NCBI RefSeq assembly: GCF_001905885.1
Contig: NZ_LIYH01000005.1
Location: 700,398 to 764,397, forward strand
DNA: 64,000 nt
Reading direction: 5' to 3'
Source of the DNA: Streptomyces sp. CB03234
Lineage (GTDB): Bacteria; Actinomycetota; Actinomycetes; Streptomycetales; Streptomycetaceae
A program made the translations under genes and the position numbers. The notes beneath the pieces are model-generated. The model saw only the letters and a list, made by a program, of their open reading frames with translations. It was not told the DNA's origin and searched no databases. Numbering within the stretch: position 1 is the first letter of the stretch; every line of letters starts with the position of its first letter. This document shows, piece by piece, positions 24,341 through 32,796 of the stretch.

Positions 24341-25183
24341 ATGGAGATTGGCGAGCACTGGGCATACCGCGCGAGGCCGAAGGAGCTGGGCAGCCCTGTC
24401 AGGCAGGTGGAGATCGTCCGGGTGGGCGGTCGTGGCAGGTCTGGCTGGATCCACGTCCGGTTCCTGGAAGGGGATGATGCCGGCCTGCAGGAATGGGTCA
24501 GCCCCGGCTGCCTCGTAGCACCGTGGCCAGACGTCGACGCGTTCCGCGCGGATGACGAGGCAGAGCTCAGACTGACCGAAGCGTCACGCCACGTACGAGG
24601 CAGCACGGAGTTCGAGGCCGCGCGCCTGATCCTCGGGTTCGTCCGGCCGAAGAACAGGCTGCGCCTCCGCCGAGGGGTGGCGGACGCGGGAGTTCTGGAA
24701 CTGAGCCGACTCGACGAGACGGCGCCGCTCATCGGCATGGACGCCACCGCGCTCCGCAGTGACCCGATGGTGCACGAGGACAGCGCCGGCACGTGCCTGG
24801 CCGGCTGGCCGGTCACCGAACGCGGCGCCCGTCAGGTGGCGGGCCGCCTCGCCGACGAGATCCTCCCGGAGGTGGACCGCAAGCAGCAGGACATCGAGCA
24901 GGAGCGCGCACAGCCCTCCTGGTACTCCTACCGTCGTCGGGACGACCGCAAGTTGGATGCGGAGGCGGCCGTCCTGCGGACCGTCCGGGTGTGGTGCGGC
25001 GAGGACAAGGCTGAGCGCTACGACGAGCTGGTCGCACTGCGCGAAGAGGTCATCCGGCTCGGCCAGCTGGTGGAGAAGGCGGTCAAGGCCCTACGCGACC
25101 GTGGGCACGGCGTCATCGCCTCCACCATTGAGCGCGACCTTGGCGTCCATATCGCCAGCCTTGATCCTGACGTGCGTCGATAG
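24341..25183 (+). CDS. Hypothetical protein, 280 aa
   Basis: The N-terminal 60 residues (MEIGEHWAYRARP, VEIVRVGGRGRSGWIHVRFLEGDD) look like a small beta-barrel, perhaps nucleic-acid or ligand binding. The remainder is helical, with a long charged helix (RYDELVALREEVIRLGQLVEKAVKALRDRG). No family recognised. ATG 24341 follows a short gap from the integrase terminator. Its 3' end overlaps the convergent gene by 71 bases. Confidence 0.6.
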   Translation: MEIGEHWAYRARPKELGSPVRQVEIVRVGGRGRSGWIHVRFLEGDDAGLQEWVSPGCLVAPWPDVDAFRADDEAELRLTEASRHVRGSTEFEAARLILGFVRPKNRLRLRRGVADAGVLELSRLDETAPLIGMDATALRSDPMVHEDSAGTCLAGWPVTERGARQVAGRLADEILPEVDRKQQDIEQERAQPSWYSYRRRDDRKLDAEAAVLRTVRVWCGEDKAERYDELVALREEVIRLGQLVEKAVKALRDRGHGVIASTIERDLGVHIASLDPDVRR

Positions 25184-26759
25184 AGCCGCGCCACGGCTCA
25201 GGGGTCGGCTTCGGCGGCTCGGGCCGTGCCGCAGGCTGCTCCCTCTCCGGCCGGTGCGGGTTCCAGCCGCCGAGAAAGGGCCGTAGCTGATCTCCCGTCG
25301 GCTCCGCGTGGAAGTCGAGAACGGCCAGGCCCCTGCCGTTCATGGTGGGGTCCAGCCGGTCGGCCTCCGCCTTCCCCCAAGCCGACCACTCCCGCAGCCT
25401 CTCGGCTTCGACGGCGTCGTCCGATGTGGCGGCGGCTTCGTCCAGAGCGACGCAGAACACCCGGATCTCTCCAGCCACCTTCCACTGCTCCAGGGCTGTG
25501 CCGAAGTGCTCCGCACGTAGGGCGTGAACGGCCTTGATCGAGGCGGCACTGACGGCTGACTCCCACTCCCGCCTCTCGCGCTCCTCCCGCTCCGCCTCCA
25601 GACGCCGACGCTCCGCCTCCTGCCGCTCCCGCTCCTCTCGCAGGCGCCGCTGCTCCGCCTCCCGTTCCAGCCGAGCCCGCTCCTGCTCCTCCGCGCGCGC
25701 CTTCAGCGCCCGGAACACCGAACCGACCTGCTCCTCCAACGGCTTCTTGGCGGTGTCGGCCCATTCCTTCTTCCAGCCGTAGCCGTAGCCATGGCCGTAG
25801 CCCGAGTGCTCACTGATCAGCATTTCCAGCTCGCCGGACGGCTCGAACCTGTGCGCTGGCGTCACCCGCTGCCAGCCGTACGTACGACGGCCCGGCTGCT
25901 TGGGCACGTACCGGATCTGCTTCTGCCGCTCGCGGAAGCCGACCTCGTACGTCCTGCCGTGAACGGTGAGCAGGGGCCTGGGCTGCTTGCGCTTCTTGGA
26001 CACCGTGATCTCGCCGTGGCGGGCGAGTGCCTGCTCGGCGAGGAGCCGCAGGAGCGAGAGGACTCGCGGCAGAACCTCCTCCGAGATCTCGAAGGCGCTG
26101 TGGTCCGCAGTGACAGCGGCGATCACGTCCTCGACATCGCTGATCACCCGGCTGCGCGCCAGCCGGATCCGATTCCACTCGGTGTCGTCCTCCCCGGACA
26201 CTCTGAGCAGACCGAGGAAGAAGTCCCCCTTGGCCCGGCCGCTGTACTTCAGGTGGTACCCCTCGGGCGCACACTGCCGGGCCGCGTCGAAGGCCCTGCG
26301 GTAGCGGGCTCGCTCCTGGTCGCTGGGGTTCGGGATCCGGAGGAACCGCCCAGCCTGCTGTACTTCCGCGATCAAGGCGGCCCCGATTTCCGCCGACGAC
26401 GCCTGCGGGGGTTTGGCGGCGCGTTGCGGCGCCGGCTTCGTCGTGGACGGAGCTGTTTCTCGCTTCTGCGGAGGAGGGGCCGGTCGTGTCCGTTGCTCGG
26501 AACCCGCCGACCGCTGCTTGCGCGGTGCTGGTTCCGGCCGGTCCGGGTGATGGCCGTGTTCCAGGTAGAAGCGCCCCGCGTCAGTGATCTCCGCCTGCCA
26601 CTTCCCATCCTGCTTGGGCATGGTGATCAGACGCCGCTCCTTGAGCGCGCGGGCGGTGAGAGCGAACTCTGGGCTGTCCGACGTGACGGGGTCGGCTCCG
26701 TCCCCGATGCGGGTGAGGAGTGCGAGCTGCCGGTCATTTAACGGAGACCATCGGTGCAT
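25113..26759 (-). CDS. Hypothetical coiled-coil protein, 548 aa
   Basis: Starts at ATG 26759 (MHRWSPLNDRQLALLTRIGDG). The N-terminus reads as a winged helix (ALKERRLITMPKQDGKWQAEITDAGRFYLEHG), followed by a Pro/Ala/Lys linker, a mixed domain, and a long Arg/Glu heptad coiled coil of about 60 residues (about 385-445). The C-terminus is Pro/Trp/Arg-rich. No family recognised; it resembles large accessory proteins placed next to integrase ends of Streptomyces elements. Its end overlaps the convergent gene at 25113-25183. Confidence 0.6.
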   Translation of the reverse strand: MHRWSPLNDRQLALLTRIGDGADPVTSDSPEFALTARALKERRLITMPKQDGKWQAEITDAGRFYLEHGHHPDRPEPAPRKQRSAGSEQRTRPAPPPQKRETAPSTTKPAPQRAAKPPQASSAEIGAALIAEVQQAGRFLRIPNPSDQERARYRRAFDAARQCAPEGYHLKYSGRAKGDFFLGLLRVSGEDDTEWNRIRLARSRVISDVEDVIAAVTADHSAFEISEEVLPRVLSLLRLLAEQALARHGEITVSKKRKQPRPLLTVHGRTYEVGFRERQKQIRYVPKQPGRRTYGWQRVTPAHRFEPSGELEMLISEHSGYGHGYGYGWKKEWADTAKKPLEEQVGSVFRALKARAEEQERARLEREAEQRRLREERERQEAERRRLEAEREERERREWESAVSAASIKAVHALRAEHFGTALEQWKVAGEIRVFCVALDEAAATSDDAVEAERLREWSAWGKAEADRLDPTMNGRGLAVLDFHAEPTGDQLRPFLGGWNPHRPEREQPAARPEPPKPTPEPWRGSIDARQDQGWRYGRQGRAQWWRR

Positions 26760-26863
26760 GGCGATCGTCGTATCGCCTGTGATCGGCCTCGCACAACCGT
26801 AGGGATGACCCTTTCCCGGCGTGAGCGGCAAAGAGCGGGCTGGACGGCGGACGGCCGCTCGCT

Positions 26864-26915
26864 GGGAGCCGCCGGGAGCCGGTTTCTGGAAGTTGGCTCC
26901 CAAACGGCTCCCAAA
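26864..26915. repeat. Paired arm-type repeats near tRNA-Pro
   Basis: GGGAGCC occurs at 26864-26870 and 26874-26880, and the inverse GGCTCCCAAA occurs at 26895-26904 and 26906-26915. The arrangement of two direct copies facing two inverted copies, about 70-120 bases from the tRNA 3' end, resembles integrase or excisionase arm sites at an attachment region. No biochemical support. Confidence 0.45.
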
Positions 26916-26933
26916 ACGGGGCCACAAAGCAAA

Positions 26934-26969
26934 TCAGGCCCGGTGCTGATCTCTCAGCACCGGGCCTGA
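26934..26969. terminator. Terminator downstream of tRNA-Pro
   Basis: Perfect 16-bp inverted repeat TCAGGCCCGGTGCTGA with a TCTC loop, 16 bases beyond the 3' end of the tRNA on the minus strand. Confidence 0.85.
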
Positions 26970-26984
26970 CCTGGTACTTCCCTG

Positions 26985-27058
26985 TCGGGGTGGCGGGATT
27001 TGAACCCACGACCTCTTCGTCCCGAACGAAGCGCGCTGCCAAGCTGCGCTACACCCCG
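26985..27058 (-). tRNA. tRNA-Pro (anticodon CGG)
   Basis: On the minus strand the 74-base gene begins CGGGGTGTAGCGCAG and ends with CACCCCG plus discriminator A. The acceptor stem CGGGGTG/CACCCCG pairs fully. The anticodon stem CTTCG/CGAAG encloses TTCGGGA, giving anticodon CGG for codon CCG. The T arm carries GGTTCAAATCC. No CCA is encoded. The 3' end is a common integration target of actinomycete elements, and element genes lie on its 3' side. Confidence 0.95.
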
Positions 27059-27086
27059 ATGTCACCGTGTGTCCCGGCGACGTCGT

Positions 27087-27812
27087 TTACTTTAGCCCAC
27101 CGGCGCCCGGAGACGAAATCCGGTTTTCGCGGCCTCGCAGGTAGGGCCTGACCCGGTCCAGGCCGACCACGGCCAGGGCCAGGGCGTAGAAGAGCAGGCC
27201 CAGCACCACGGCGTCCTTCAGTACGCCGGCGTAGCCGTGGGTGGGGACGTCCAGGAAGGGGTACGGGTAGCGGGCCGGGGTGCCGGGGGAGAGGAGGGCG
27301 CCGCGGATGAGGGCGAAGATCAGGTACGCCAGGGGGTAGAGCAGCCACAGAGCGGCGTCGCGGAGGCGCAGGCCGCCGGGGCGGGTGAGGAGCAGCCAGT
27401 CCAGCAGGGTGGCGAGCGGGGTCACGGTGTGCAGGAGCTGGTTGGCGACCTCGTGGGGGCCGGCCGGGGAGCCGGTCATGGAGAACGCGGCGGCGTCGTC
27501 GGCCAGGATCAGGTGGTAGACGAGGCCCGTGATGGAGATCAGGAGCAGCGCGCCGGCCGTGACCCGCGGCGGCAGCGGCGGGCGGGCCGACCAGGCGCGG
27601 TGGGCCGACAGGGCGAGGACGGCCGCGAGCAGCAGGTTGCTCTGGATCGTGAAGTAGCTGAGCGCCCGGCCCGGATTGCCCAGGACCATGTCGATGACGA
27701 TCCCCGTGACCGCCGCCAGCGCGATCAGGGCGCGGAAGGCGGCGGCGTACGGCCGGCGGACCGGAGGGACGACCGCAGATGCGGGCACATGCGTCGAAAA
27801 GGGCGCAGTCAT
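27087..27812 (-). CDS. Pr6Pr-type integral membrane protein
   Basis: A 241-aa protein with six predicted membrane helices (for example FRALIALAAVTGIVIDMVLG, NLLLAAVLALSAHRAW, ITGLVYHLILA, LWLLYPLAYLIFALIRG, DAVVLGLLFYALALAVVGL). The conserved YHLIL and HTVTPLATLLDWLLL stretches match Pr6Pr/FAR-17a-related bacterial membrane proteins. Function unknown. ATG 27812. It lies 24 bases downstream of the phosphoesterase gene on the same strand. Confidence 0.75.
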   Translation of the reverse strand: MTAPFSTHVPASAVVPPVRRPYAAAFRALIALAAVTGIVIDMVLGNPGRALSYFTIQSNLLLAAVLALSAHRAWSARPPLPPRVTAGALLLISITGLVYHLILADDAAAFSMTGSPAGPHEVANQLLHTVTPLATLLDWLLLTRPGGLRLRDAALWLLYPLAYLIFALIRGALLSPGTPARYPYPFLDVPTHGYAGVLKDAVVLGLLFYALALAVVGLDRVRPYLRGRENRISSPGAGGLK

Positions 27813-27835
27813 CCCTCCACGGTAGAGGAGGGTGA

Positions 27836-28774
27836 TCAGTCCCGTGGGGTGAGGGTGAGGAGCGTGGCTTCCGGCGGGCAGGCGAAGCGGACGGGGGTGT
27901 AGCGGTTGGTGCCGCAGCCCGCCGAGACGTGGAGGTACGCGGTGTTGCCGCCGGCGCGGTGGGTGGACAGGCCCTTGACGCGGTCGGTGTCCAGGTCGCA
28001 GTTGGTGACCAGCGCCCCGTAGAAGGGGATGCACAGCTGTCCGCCGTGCGTGTGGCCCGCCAGGATCAGCGGGTAGCCGTCGGCCGTGAAGGCGTCGAGG
28101 GAGCGCAGGTACGGGGCGTGCACGATGGCCAGGGACAGGTCGGCGTCCGGCTCCGGGCCGCCGGCGACCTGCTCGTACCGGTCGCGCTTGATGTGCGGGT
28201 CGTCCAGGCCGGTGAACGCGATCTCCAGGCCGTCCAGCTTCAGCCGGCCGCGCGTGTTGCTGAGGTTCAGCCAGCCCGCCGTGTCGAAGGTGTCGCGGAT
28301 CTCCTCCCACGGGTTGTGCACGGCTCCGACGGCCGGCGCGTTGCCGTTCAGGCCGTGCCGTCCCTGGGCCTTCTCGATCAGGTAGCGGGCCGGGTTGCGG
28401 AGCTTGGGGCCGTAGTAGTCGTTGGAGCCGAAGACGTACACGCCGGGGAAGTCCATCAGCGGGCCGAGCGCGTCGAGGACCTCCGGTACGCCGTCCGGGT
28501 CGGAGAGGTTGTCACCGGTGTTGACCACGAAGTCCGGCCGCAGCCCGGCCAGCGACTGGAGCCACGCCCGCTTCTTGCGCTGACCGCTCACCATGTGGAT
28601 GTCCGAGACCTGAAGCACCCGCAAGGGCCGTGTCCCCCGCGGCAGTACGGGCACGGTGATCCGGCGCAGCCGGAAGGAACGGGCCTCGAACCCGGCGGCG
28701 TAGGCCAGGCCGGCCGCGCCGACCGCTGCGATTCCTGCGGTGACTTTCAGGGGAACTCCGTATCGCGCGCGCAT
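27836..28774 (-). CDS. Metallophosphoesterase, membrane-anchored
   Basis: A 312-aa calcineurin-like phosphoesterase. After an N-terminal hydrophobic helix (VTAGIAAVGAAGLAYAAGF) the metal-site motifs appear in order: QVSDIHMV (D-x-H), NTGDNLSD (GD), FGSNDYY (GN-D variant, reading GSND), and AGHTHGGQL (GHxH). The motif order matches YaeI/YkuE-like phosphodiesterases acting at the membrane. Start ATG 28774. Substrate not predictable, lipid A-like or nucleotide phosphoesters are both possible for the family. Confidence 0.88.
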   Translation of the reverse strand: MRARYGVPLKVTAGIAAVGAAGLAYAAGFEARSFRLRRITVPVLPRGTRPLRVLQVSDIHMVSGQRKKRAWLQSLAGLRPDFVVNTGDNLSDPDGVPEVLDALGPLMDFPGVYVFGSNDYYGPKLRNPARYLIEKAQGRHGLNGNAPAVGAVHNPWEEIRDTFDTAGWLNLSNTRGRLKLDGLEIAFTGLDDPHIKRDRYEQVAGGPEPDADLSLAIVHAPYLRSLDAFTADGYPLILAGHTHGGQLCIPFYGALVTNCDLDTDRVKGLSTHRAGGNTAYLHVSAGCGTNRYTPVRFACPPEATLLTLTPRD

Positions 28775-28852
28775 GCGTCCATCGTCCCAGAACGGCGAGG
28801 GCGCGAAAAATGCGCGGGCGTACGGGGCGTCGCACCTGCCACACTTGTCCGC

Positions 28853-29317
28853 ATGACCACGCTCAAGTCCAAGCTGAAGGAAGACCTCACCGAGGCGATC
28901 AGGGCGCGCGACGAGCTGCGCTCCTCGACCCTCCGGCTGACCCTCGCCGCCATCACCAAGGAGGAGGTCGCGGGCAAGCAGGCGCGCGAGCTCTCCGACG
29001 ACGAGGTCCAGAAGGTGATCGCCAAGGAGGCGAAGAAGCGCCGCGAGGCGGCCGAGGCCTTCGAGCAGGGCGGCCGGGCCGAGCAGGCCGAGCGTGAGAA
29101 GGCCGAGGGCGTCATCCTCGACGCGTACCTGCCGCAGCAGCTCGGCGACGACGAGCTGAAGCAGATCGTGGCCCAGGCGGTCGAGGAGGCCAAGGCGGCC
29201 GGCGCCGAGGGCCCGCGAGCCATGGGCGCCGTGATGAAGATCGTGAACCCGAAGGTCGCCGGCCGCGCGGAAGGCGGTCGCGTCGCCGCCGTGGTCAAGC
29301 AACTCCTGGCCGGCTGA
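28853..29317 (+). CDS. GatB/YqeY domain protein
   Basis: A 154-aa YqeY-family protein with the recognisable MTTLKSKLKEDLTEAIRARDELR start, KRREAAEAFEQGGR, YLPQQLGDDEL and MGAVMKIV. The family resembles the tRNA-binding tail of GatB and is proposed to aid translation quality, without firm function. It is transcribed away from the phosphoesterase from a short 78-base intergenic gap. Confidence 0.92.
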   Translation: MTTLKSKLKEDLTEAIRARDELRSSTLRLTLAAITKEEVAGKQARELSDDEVQKVIAKEAKKRREAAEAFEQGGRAEQAEREKAEGVILDAYLPQQLGDDELKQIVAQAVEEAKAAGAEGPRAMGAVMKIVNPKVAGRAEGGRVAAVVKQLLAG

Positions 29318-29494
29318 GGGCCTGCGGAGGACTGCCGAGGCCCCGAGGCGGGCGCGGGCCCCGGCGGGGTCGCGGCCGGGGTCGGGCTTCGTTGGCGGGC
29401 GCCCCGGTCCAGGGAGCCGGCGCGCGGGCCGGCGGCGGCTGTTCCGGGGCGCGCTCTGGGGGCGCTGTCCGTCGCCTGACGCCCACGTACGAGA

Positions 29495-29532
29495 AAGGGG
29501 CGCCCCACCGGAGATCCGGTGGGGCGCCCCTT
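29495..29532. terminator. Bidirectional terminator between yqeY-like and PBP genes
   Basis: Perfect 17-bp inverted repeat beginning AAGGGGCGCCCCACCGG with an AGAT loop; the A and T ends give a T-run on either strand. It serves two convergent genes. The rest of 29318-29538 shows no gene. Confidence 0.9.
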
Positions 29533-29538
29533 CCTGTC

Positions 29539-31800
29539 TCAGCGCCAGCCGCCGCCGTTGCCCTGGCCGCGCTGGTTGCCGCCGCCGATCATGTCCGGCG
29601 GGATGGTGATCCCGTCCCACGGGTTGTCACCGCCCCCACCGGGCTTGTTGTCGTCCCCGTCGCCGTCGTCGCCGCCCGTGCCGCCCCCCGGCTTGTTGTC
29701 GCCGGGCTTCACCTTGCCCTTGCCGTTCTTCGGGGTGTCGGGGATGTGGACGTCGACGAAGTCCGGCGCCTCGTGGCCGTCCAGGGCGCCCGTCATGGCG
29801 TCCTTCCAGATGGGGCCCGGCACCTTTCCGCCGAAGACCTTGTCGTGGTACTGGCCGCCGATGGTGATGTACTGCATCTCCACGTCCTGGCTCGGCGAGC
29901 CGACCCACACGGCGCCCGACAGGTTCGGGGTGTAGCCCACGAACCAGGCGTTCTTGCGGCCGTCCGTCGTACCGGTCTTGCCGGCGTTGTCGCGGCTGCT
30001 GAGGCCCGCCGACTGGCCCGTACCGGAGTCGATCACACCGCGCAGCAGGTTGTTGATGGTGTCGGCCGTCCGCTCCGACATCGCCTTGGTGCAGTTGGTC
30101 TTCGGGACGGCCAGGCTCTTGCCGTCCGCCGTCTTGATGGACTCGATGGCGGTCGGCGTGCAGTACGTGCCGCGGTTGGCGAACGTCGCGTACGCGTTGG
30201 CCATGGTCAGCGGCGAGATGCCGGTGGAGCCGAGCGTGAGCGGTGACGGCTCCTCGGGCAGCTTCGTGCCGTTGCCCTGCACCACGCCCAGCTTGTCCGT
30301 CATCTCGACGACCGGGCACAGGCCGATGTCCTCGATCATCTGCACGAAGTACGTGTTGACCGACATGGCCATCGCGTCCTTGAGCGCGTACGGGCCGACC
30401 TCGGACTCGTTCTCGTTCTCCAGCCGCTGCTTGCCACCGTAGTTCTTCCACGGCTTGCCGCTGCACGTGGAGATGGAGCTCGGGTACGGCATCTCGAACG
30501 GCGCCGAATACACCTGCGTCGGCGGCTTGCCCTGCTCGACGGCGGCGGCCGCCACGAAGGGCTTGAACGTCGAACCGACCGGGAAGCCGTAGTTCGACCC
30601 GCCCATGCCCTTGTCGACCGAGTAGTTGATCTGGGTCTCGTTCTTCCCGAAGCCGTACGGCCGGGACTGGCCCATGGCCAGGATCTTGCCCGTGCCGGGC
30701 TGAACCATCGTCACGGCCGTGGCGACCTTGTCGGTCTGGTAGACGTGGTCCTTGATCGACTCCTGGGTCGACTTCTGCGCCTGCGGGTCGAGCGTGGTCT
30801 TGATCGTCAGGCCGCCGCGGTTCCAGATCTTGTTGCGCTCCTCGCGGTCCTTCCCGAAGACCGGGTCGGAGAGGAAGACCTCGCGTACGTAGTCGCAGAA
30901 GAAGCCCGCCCCGTCCACGGCGGTAATGCAGCCGTTCTTCGGCTTGCTGACCTTCAGCTGGATCGGGGTGGCCTTCGCGCGCTCCGCCTCCGCCTCGCTG
31001 ATGTCGCCGACGGCCGCCATACGCGACAGGACGACGTTGCGGCGCTTGGTGGCCTCCTCCACGTCGTTCACGGGGTCGTAGCGGCTCGGCGACTGGACGA
31101 TCCCGGCCAGCATCGCCGCCTCCTCCAGGTTCAGGTCCTTGGCGGCCTTGGAGAAGTACCGCTGGGACGCGGCCTCGATGCCGTACGCCTGCTGACCGAA
31201 GAAGGTGATGTTGAGGTAGTTCTCGAGGATCTTCTTCTTCCCGAGCTCCTCCTCGACCTGGATCGCGTACTTCAGCTCCTGGATCTTGCGGCCGAGGGTC
31301 TGCTGGGTGGCCTCGGCGACCTTGTCGGGGTCGTCGCCGGCCTCCTCCACGAAGACGTTCTTCACATACTGCTGGGTAAGCGTCGAGGCGCCCTGCGCGA
31401 CCCCGCCCGACTGGGCGTTGCGGTTGAGCGCGCGCAGTACGCCCTTGAGGTCGATGGCGCCGTGCTCGTAGAAGCGCGAGTCCTCGATTGCGACGATCGC
31501 CTTCTGCATGTACGGGGAGATGTCCTTGAGGTCCACGACCGTGCGGTCACGGGAGTAGACCGTGGCGATCTGGCCGCCCTGCGAGTCCAGGATCGTGGTG
31601 CGCTGGCTCAGCGGGGGCCGCTTGAGATTGGCCGGGATCTCGTCGAACCCCTGGACCGTGCCCTTCGCCGCGAGCCCCAGCGCTCCCGCGGCGGGCAGGG
31701 CGATGCCCGCCAGTACGGCTCCGGCGAGCACGCTGACACCGACGAACTTGGCGGCCTGCTGGGCTCCGGTCAGGCCACCGCCCGAGCGCTTCTTTGGCAT
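29539..31800 (-). CDS. Class A penicillin-binding protein
   Basis: A 753-aa bifunctional peptidoglycan synthase. An N-terminal membrane anchor (VSVLAGAVLAGIALPAAGALGL) is followed by a GT51 glycosyltransferase domain with the catalytic Glu in EDSRFYEH (about 107) and GASTLTQQYVKN. The transpeptidase domain has STFK (about 410), SVN in MSVNTYF, and KTGT (about 606). The last 60 residues are Gly/Asn/Asp-rich. It is an outer-face cell-wall enzyme. Gene order next to wblA is that of Streptomyces. Confidence 0.95.
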   Translation of the reverse strand: MPKKRSGGGLTGAQQAAKFVGVSVLAGAVLAGIALPAAGALGLAAKGTVQGFDEIPANLKRPPLSQRTTILDSQGGQIATVYSRDRTVVDLKDISPYMQKAIVAIEDSRFYEHGAIDLKGVLRALNRNAQSGGVAQGASTLTQQYVKNVFVEEAGDDPDKVAEATQQTLGRKIQELKYAIQVEEELGKKKILENYLNITFFGQQAYGIEAASQRYFSKAAKDLNLEEAAMLAGIVQSPSRYDPVNDVEEATKRRNVVLSRMAAVGDISEAEAERAKATPIQLKVSKPKNGCITAVDGAGFFCDYVREVFLSDPVFGKDREERNKIWNRGGLTIKTTLDPQAQKSTQESIKDHVYQTDKVATAVTMVQPGTGKILAMGQSRPYGFGKNETQINYSVDKGMGGSNYGFPVGSTFKPFVAAAAVEQGKPPTQVYSAPFEMPYPSSISTCSGKPWKNYGGKQRLENENESEVGPYALKDAMAMSVNTYFVQMIEDIGLCPVVEMTDKLGVVQGNGTKLPEEPSPLTLGSTGISPLTMANAYATFANRGTYCTPTAIESIKTADGKSLAVPKTNCTKAMSERTADTINNLLRGVIDSGTGQSAGLSSRDNAGKTGTTDGRKNAWFVGYTPNLSGAVWVGSPSQDVEMQYITIGGQYHDKVFGGKVPGPIWKDAMTGALDGHEAPDFVDVHIPDTPKNGKGKVKPGDNKPGGGTGGDDGDGDDNKPGGGGDNPWDGITIPPDMIGGGNQRGQGNGGGWR

Positions 31801-32364
31801 GGGGGAAGCCTAATCCGTCGGTGGTGGCGTTCTGAGGGAGCGGGTGCCTTACGGGATGTTCGCGTACGAGGTTGTGACATGTGGGGCTCCTGGTGGGGGC
31901 GCCTGGTGCGGCCTGTGGGGCTCCTGCGGGGCTCCTGCGGGGCTCCTGTGGGGCTCCTGTGGGGGCTCCCTTACTCGTTTTCCGGACACGTGGGCAGGCG
32001 TTGGCCTAAGCTGGTCACACCTGTCACAGCAGTTGCACCTCCGTATGACCCCCCGTATGACCCCTCGGCATGACCCTCCGTGATCCCGAGCCGCGCCGGG
32101 CCATGTCCGTTTCCGCCTCATGCGTCAGCACCCGCCCTTTGTGGCGCATCTGAAGTGCCCTGCTCTACGGCGTTCATTACATATGTCTATCGCTCACTCC
32201 CCTGGGTGATCTGCCGCGTACGCATAGTCCGTTCGGACCATTCAAGATTGGGCCCGAAGGGGGTGTTGCGCTGTGCCCACCTTCCGTAACGTCCTCAACT
32301 GGTGGCGGTGAATATGCCGCTGCCGCCGTGGGGGAGCCTCGATTCGGGAGAGGACGGCGCCGGT
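31801..32364. promoter_or_regulatory. Long upstream region of wblA with tandem repeats
   Basis: This 564-base region between the divergent PBP and wblA genes has no supported gene. A period-12 array of GGGGCTCCTG(C/T) lies at about 31917-31970. A second array, CCGTATGACCCC and variants, lies at about 32039-32082. Both could be regulator sites for wblA, a development and antibiotic regulator with complex control, or neutral microsatellites. No promoter could be assigned with confidence. Confidence 0.5.
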
Positions 32365-32709
32365 ATGGGCTGGGTAGCTGACTGGAGTGCGCAGGCCGCC
32401 TGCCGCACAACCGATCCGGATGAACTGTTCGTACAAGGAGCGGCGCAGAACAGGGCCAAGGCGGTGTGCACCGGGTGCCCGGTGCGGACCGAGTGCCTGG
32501 CCGACGCGCTGGACAACCGCGTCGAGTTCGGCGTGTGGGGCGGTATGACGGAACGTGAGCGCCGCGCACTGCTGCGGCGGCGGCCGACCGTCACCTCCTG
32601 GCGCCGGCTGCTGGAGACCGCGCGTACGGAGTACGAGCGCAGCGCGGGCATCCTGCCCGTCGCGCTGGACGACGACGAGACGTACGAGACGTACGCGGCA
32701 GTGGGGTAG
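32365..32709 (+). CDS. wblA: WhiB-like iron-sulfur regulator WblA
   Basis: A 114-aa WhiB-family protein. The four cluster cysteines are in AACRTTD, VCTGCPVRTEC, and GVWGGMTERERR follows. Sequence and gene order (class A PBP on one side, two ArsA-like ATPases and crp on the other) match WblA of Streptomyces, a [4Fe-4S] regulator that represses antibiotic production and is needed for sporulation. ATG 32365 is chosen because the conserved MGWVADWSAQAAC starts there; GTG 32302 would add 21 residues. Confidence 0.92.
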   Translation: MGWVADWSAQAACRTTDPDELFVQGAAQNRAKAVCTGCPVRTECLADALDNRVEFGVWGGMTERERRALLRRRPTVTSWRRLLETARTEYERSAGILPVALDDDETYETYAAVG

Positions 32710-32796
32710 CACTGGGGGAGCAGTGGAGTAGCGGTACGACAGGTTCGGGCTGGGCCGAGCCGGGCCGCCGGACCGGTCCTGGACGCCGCCGTACGG

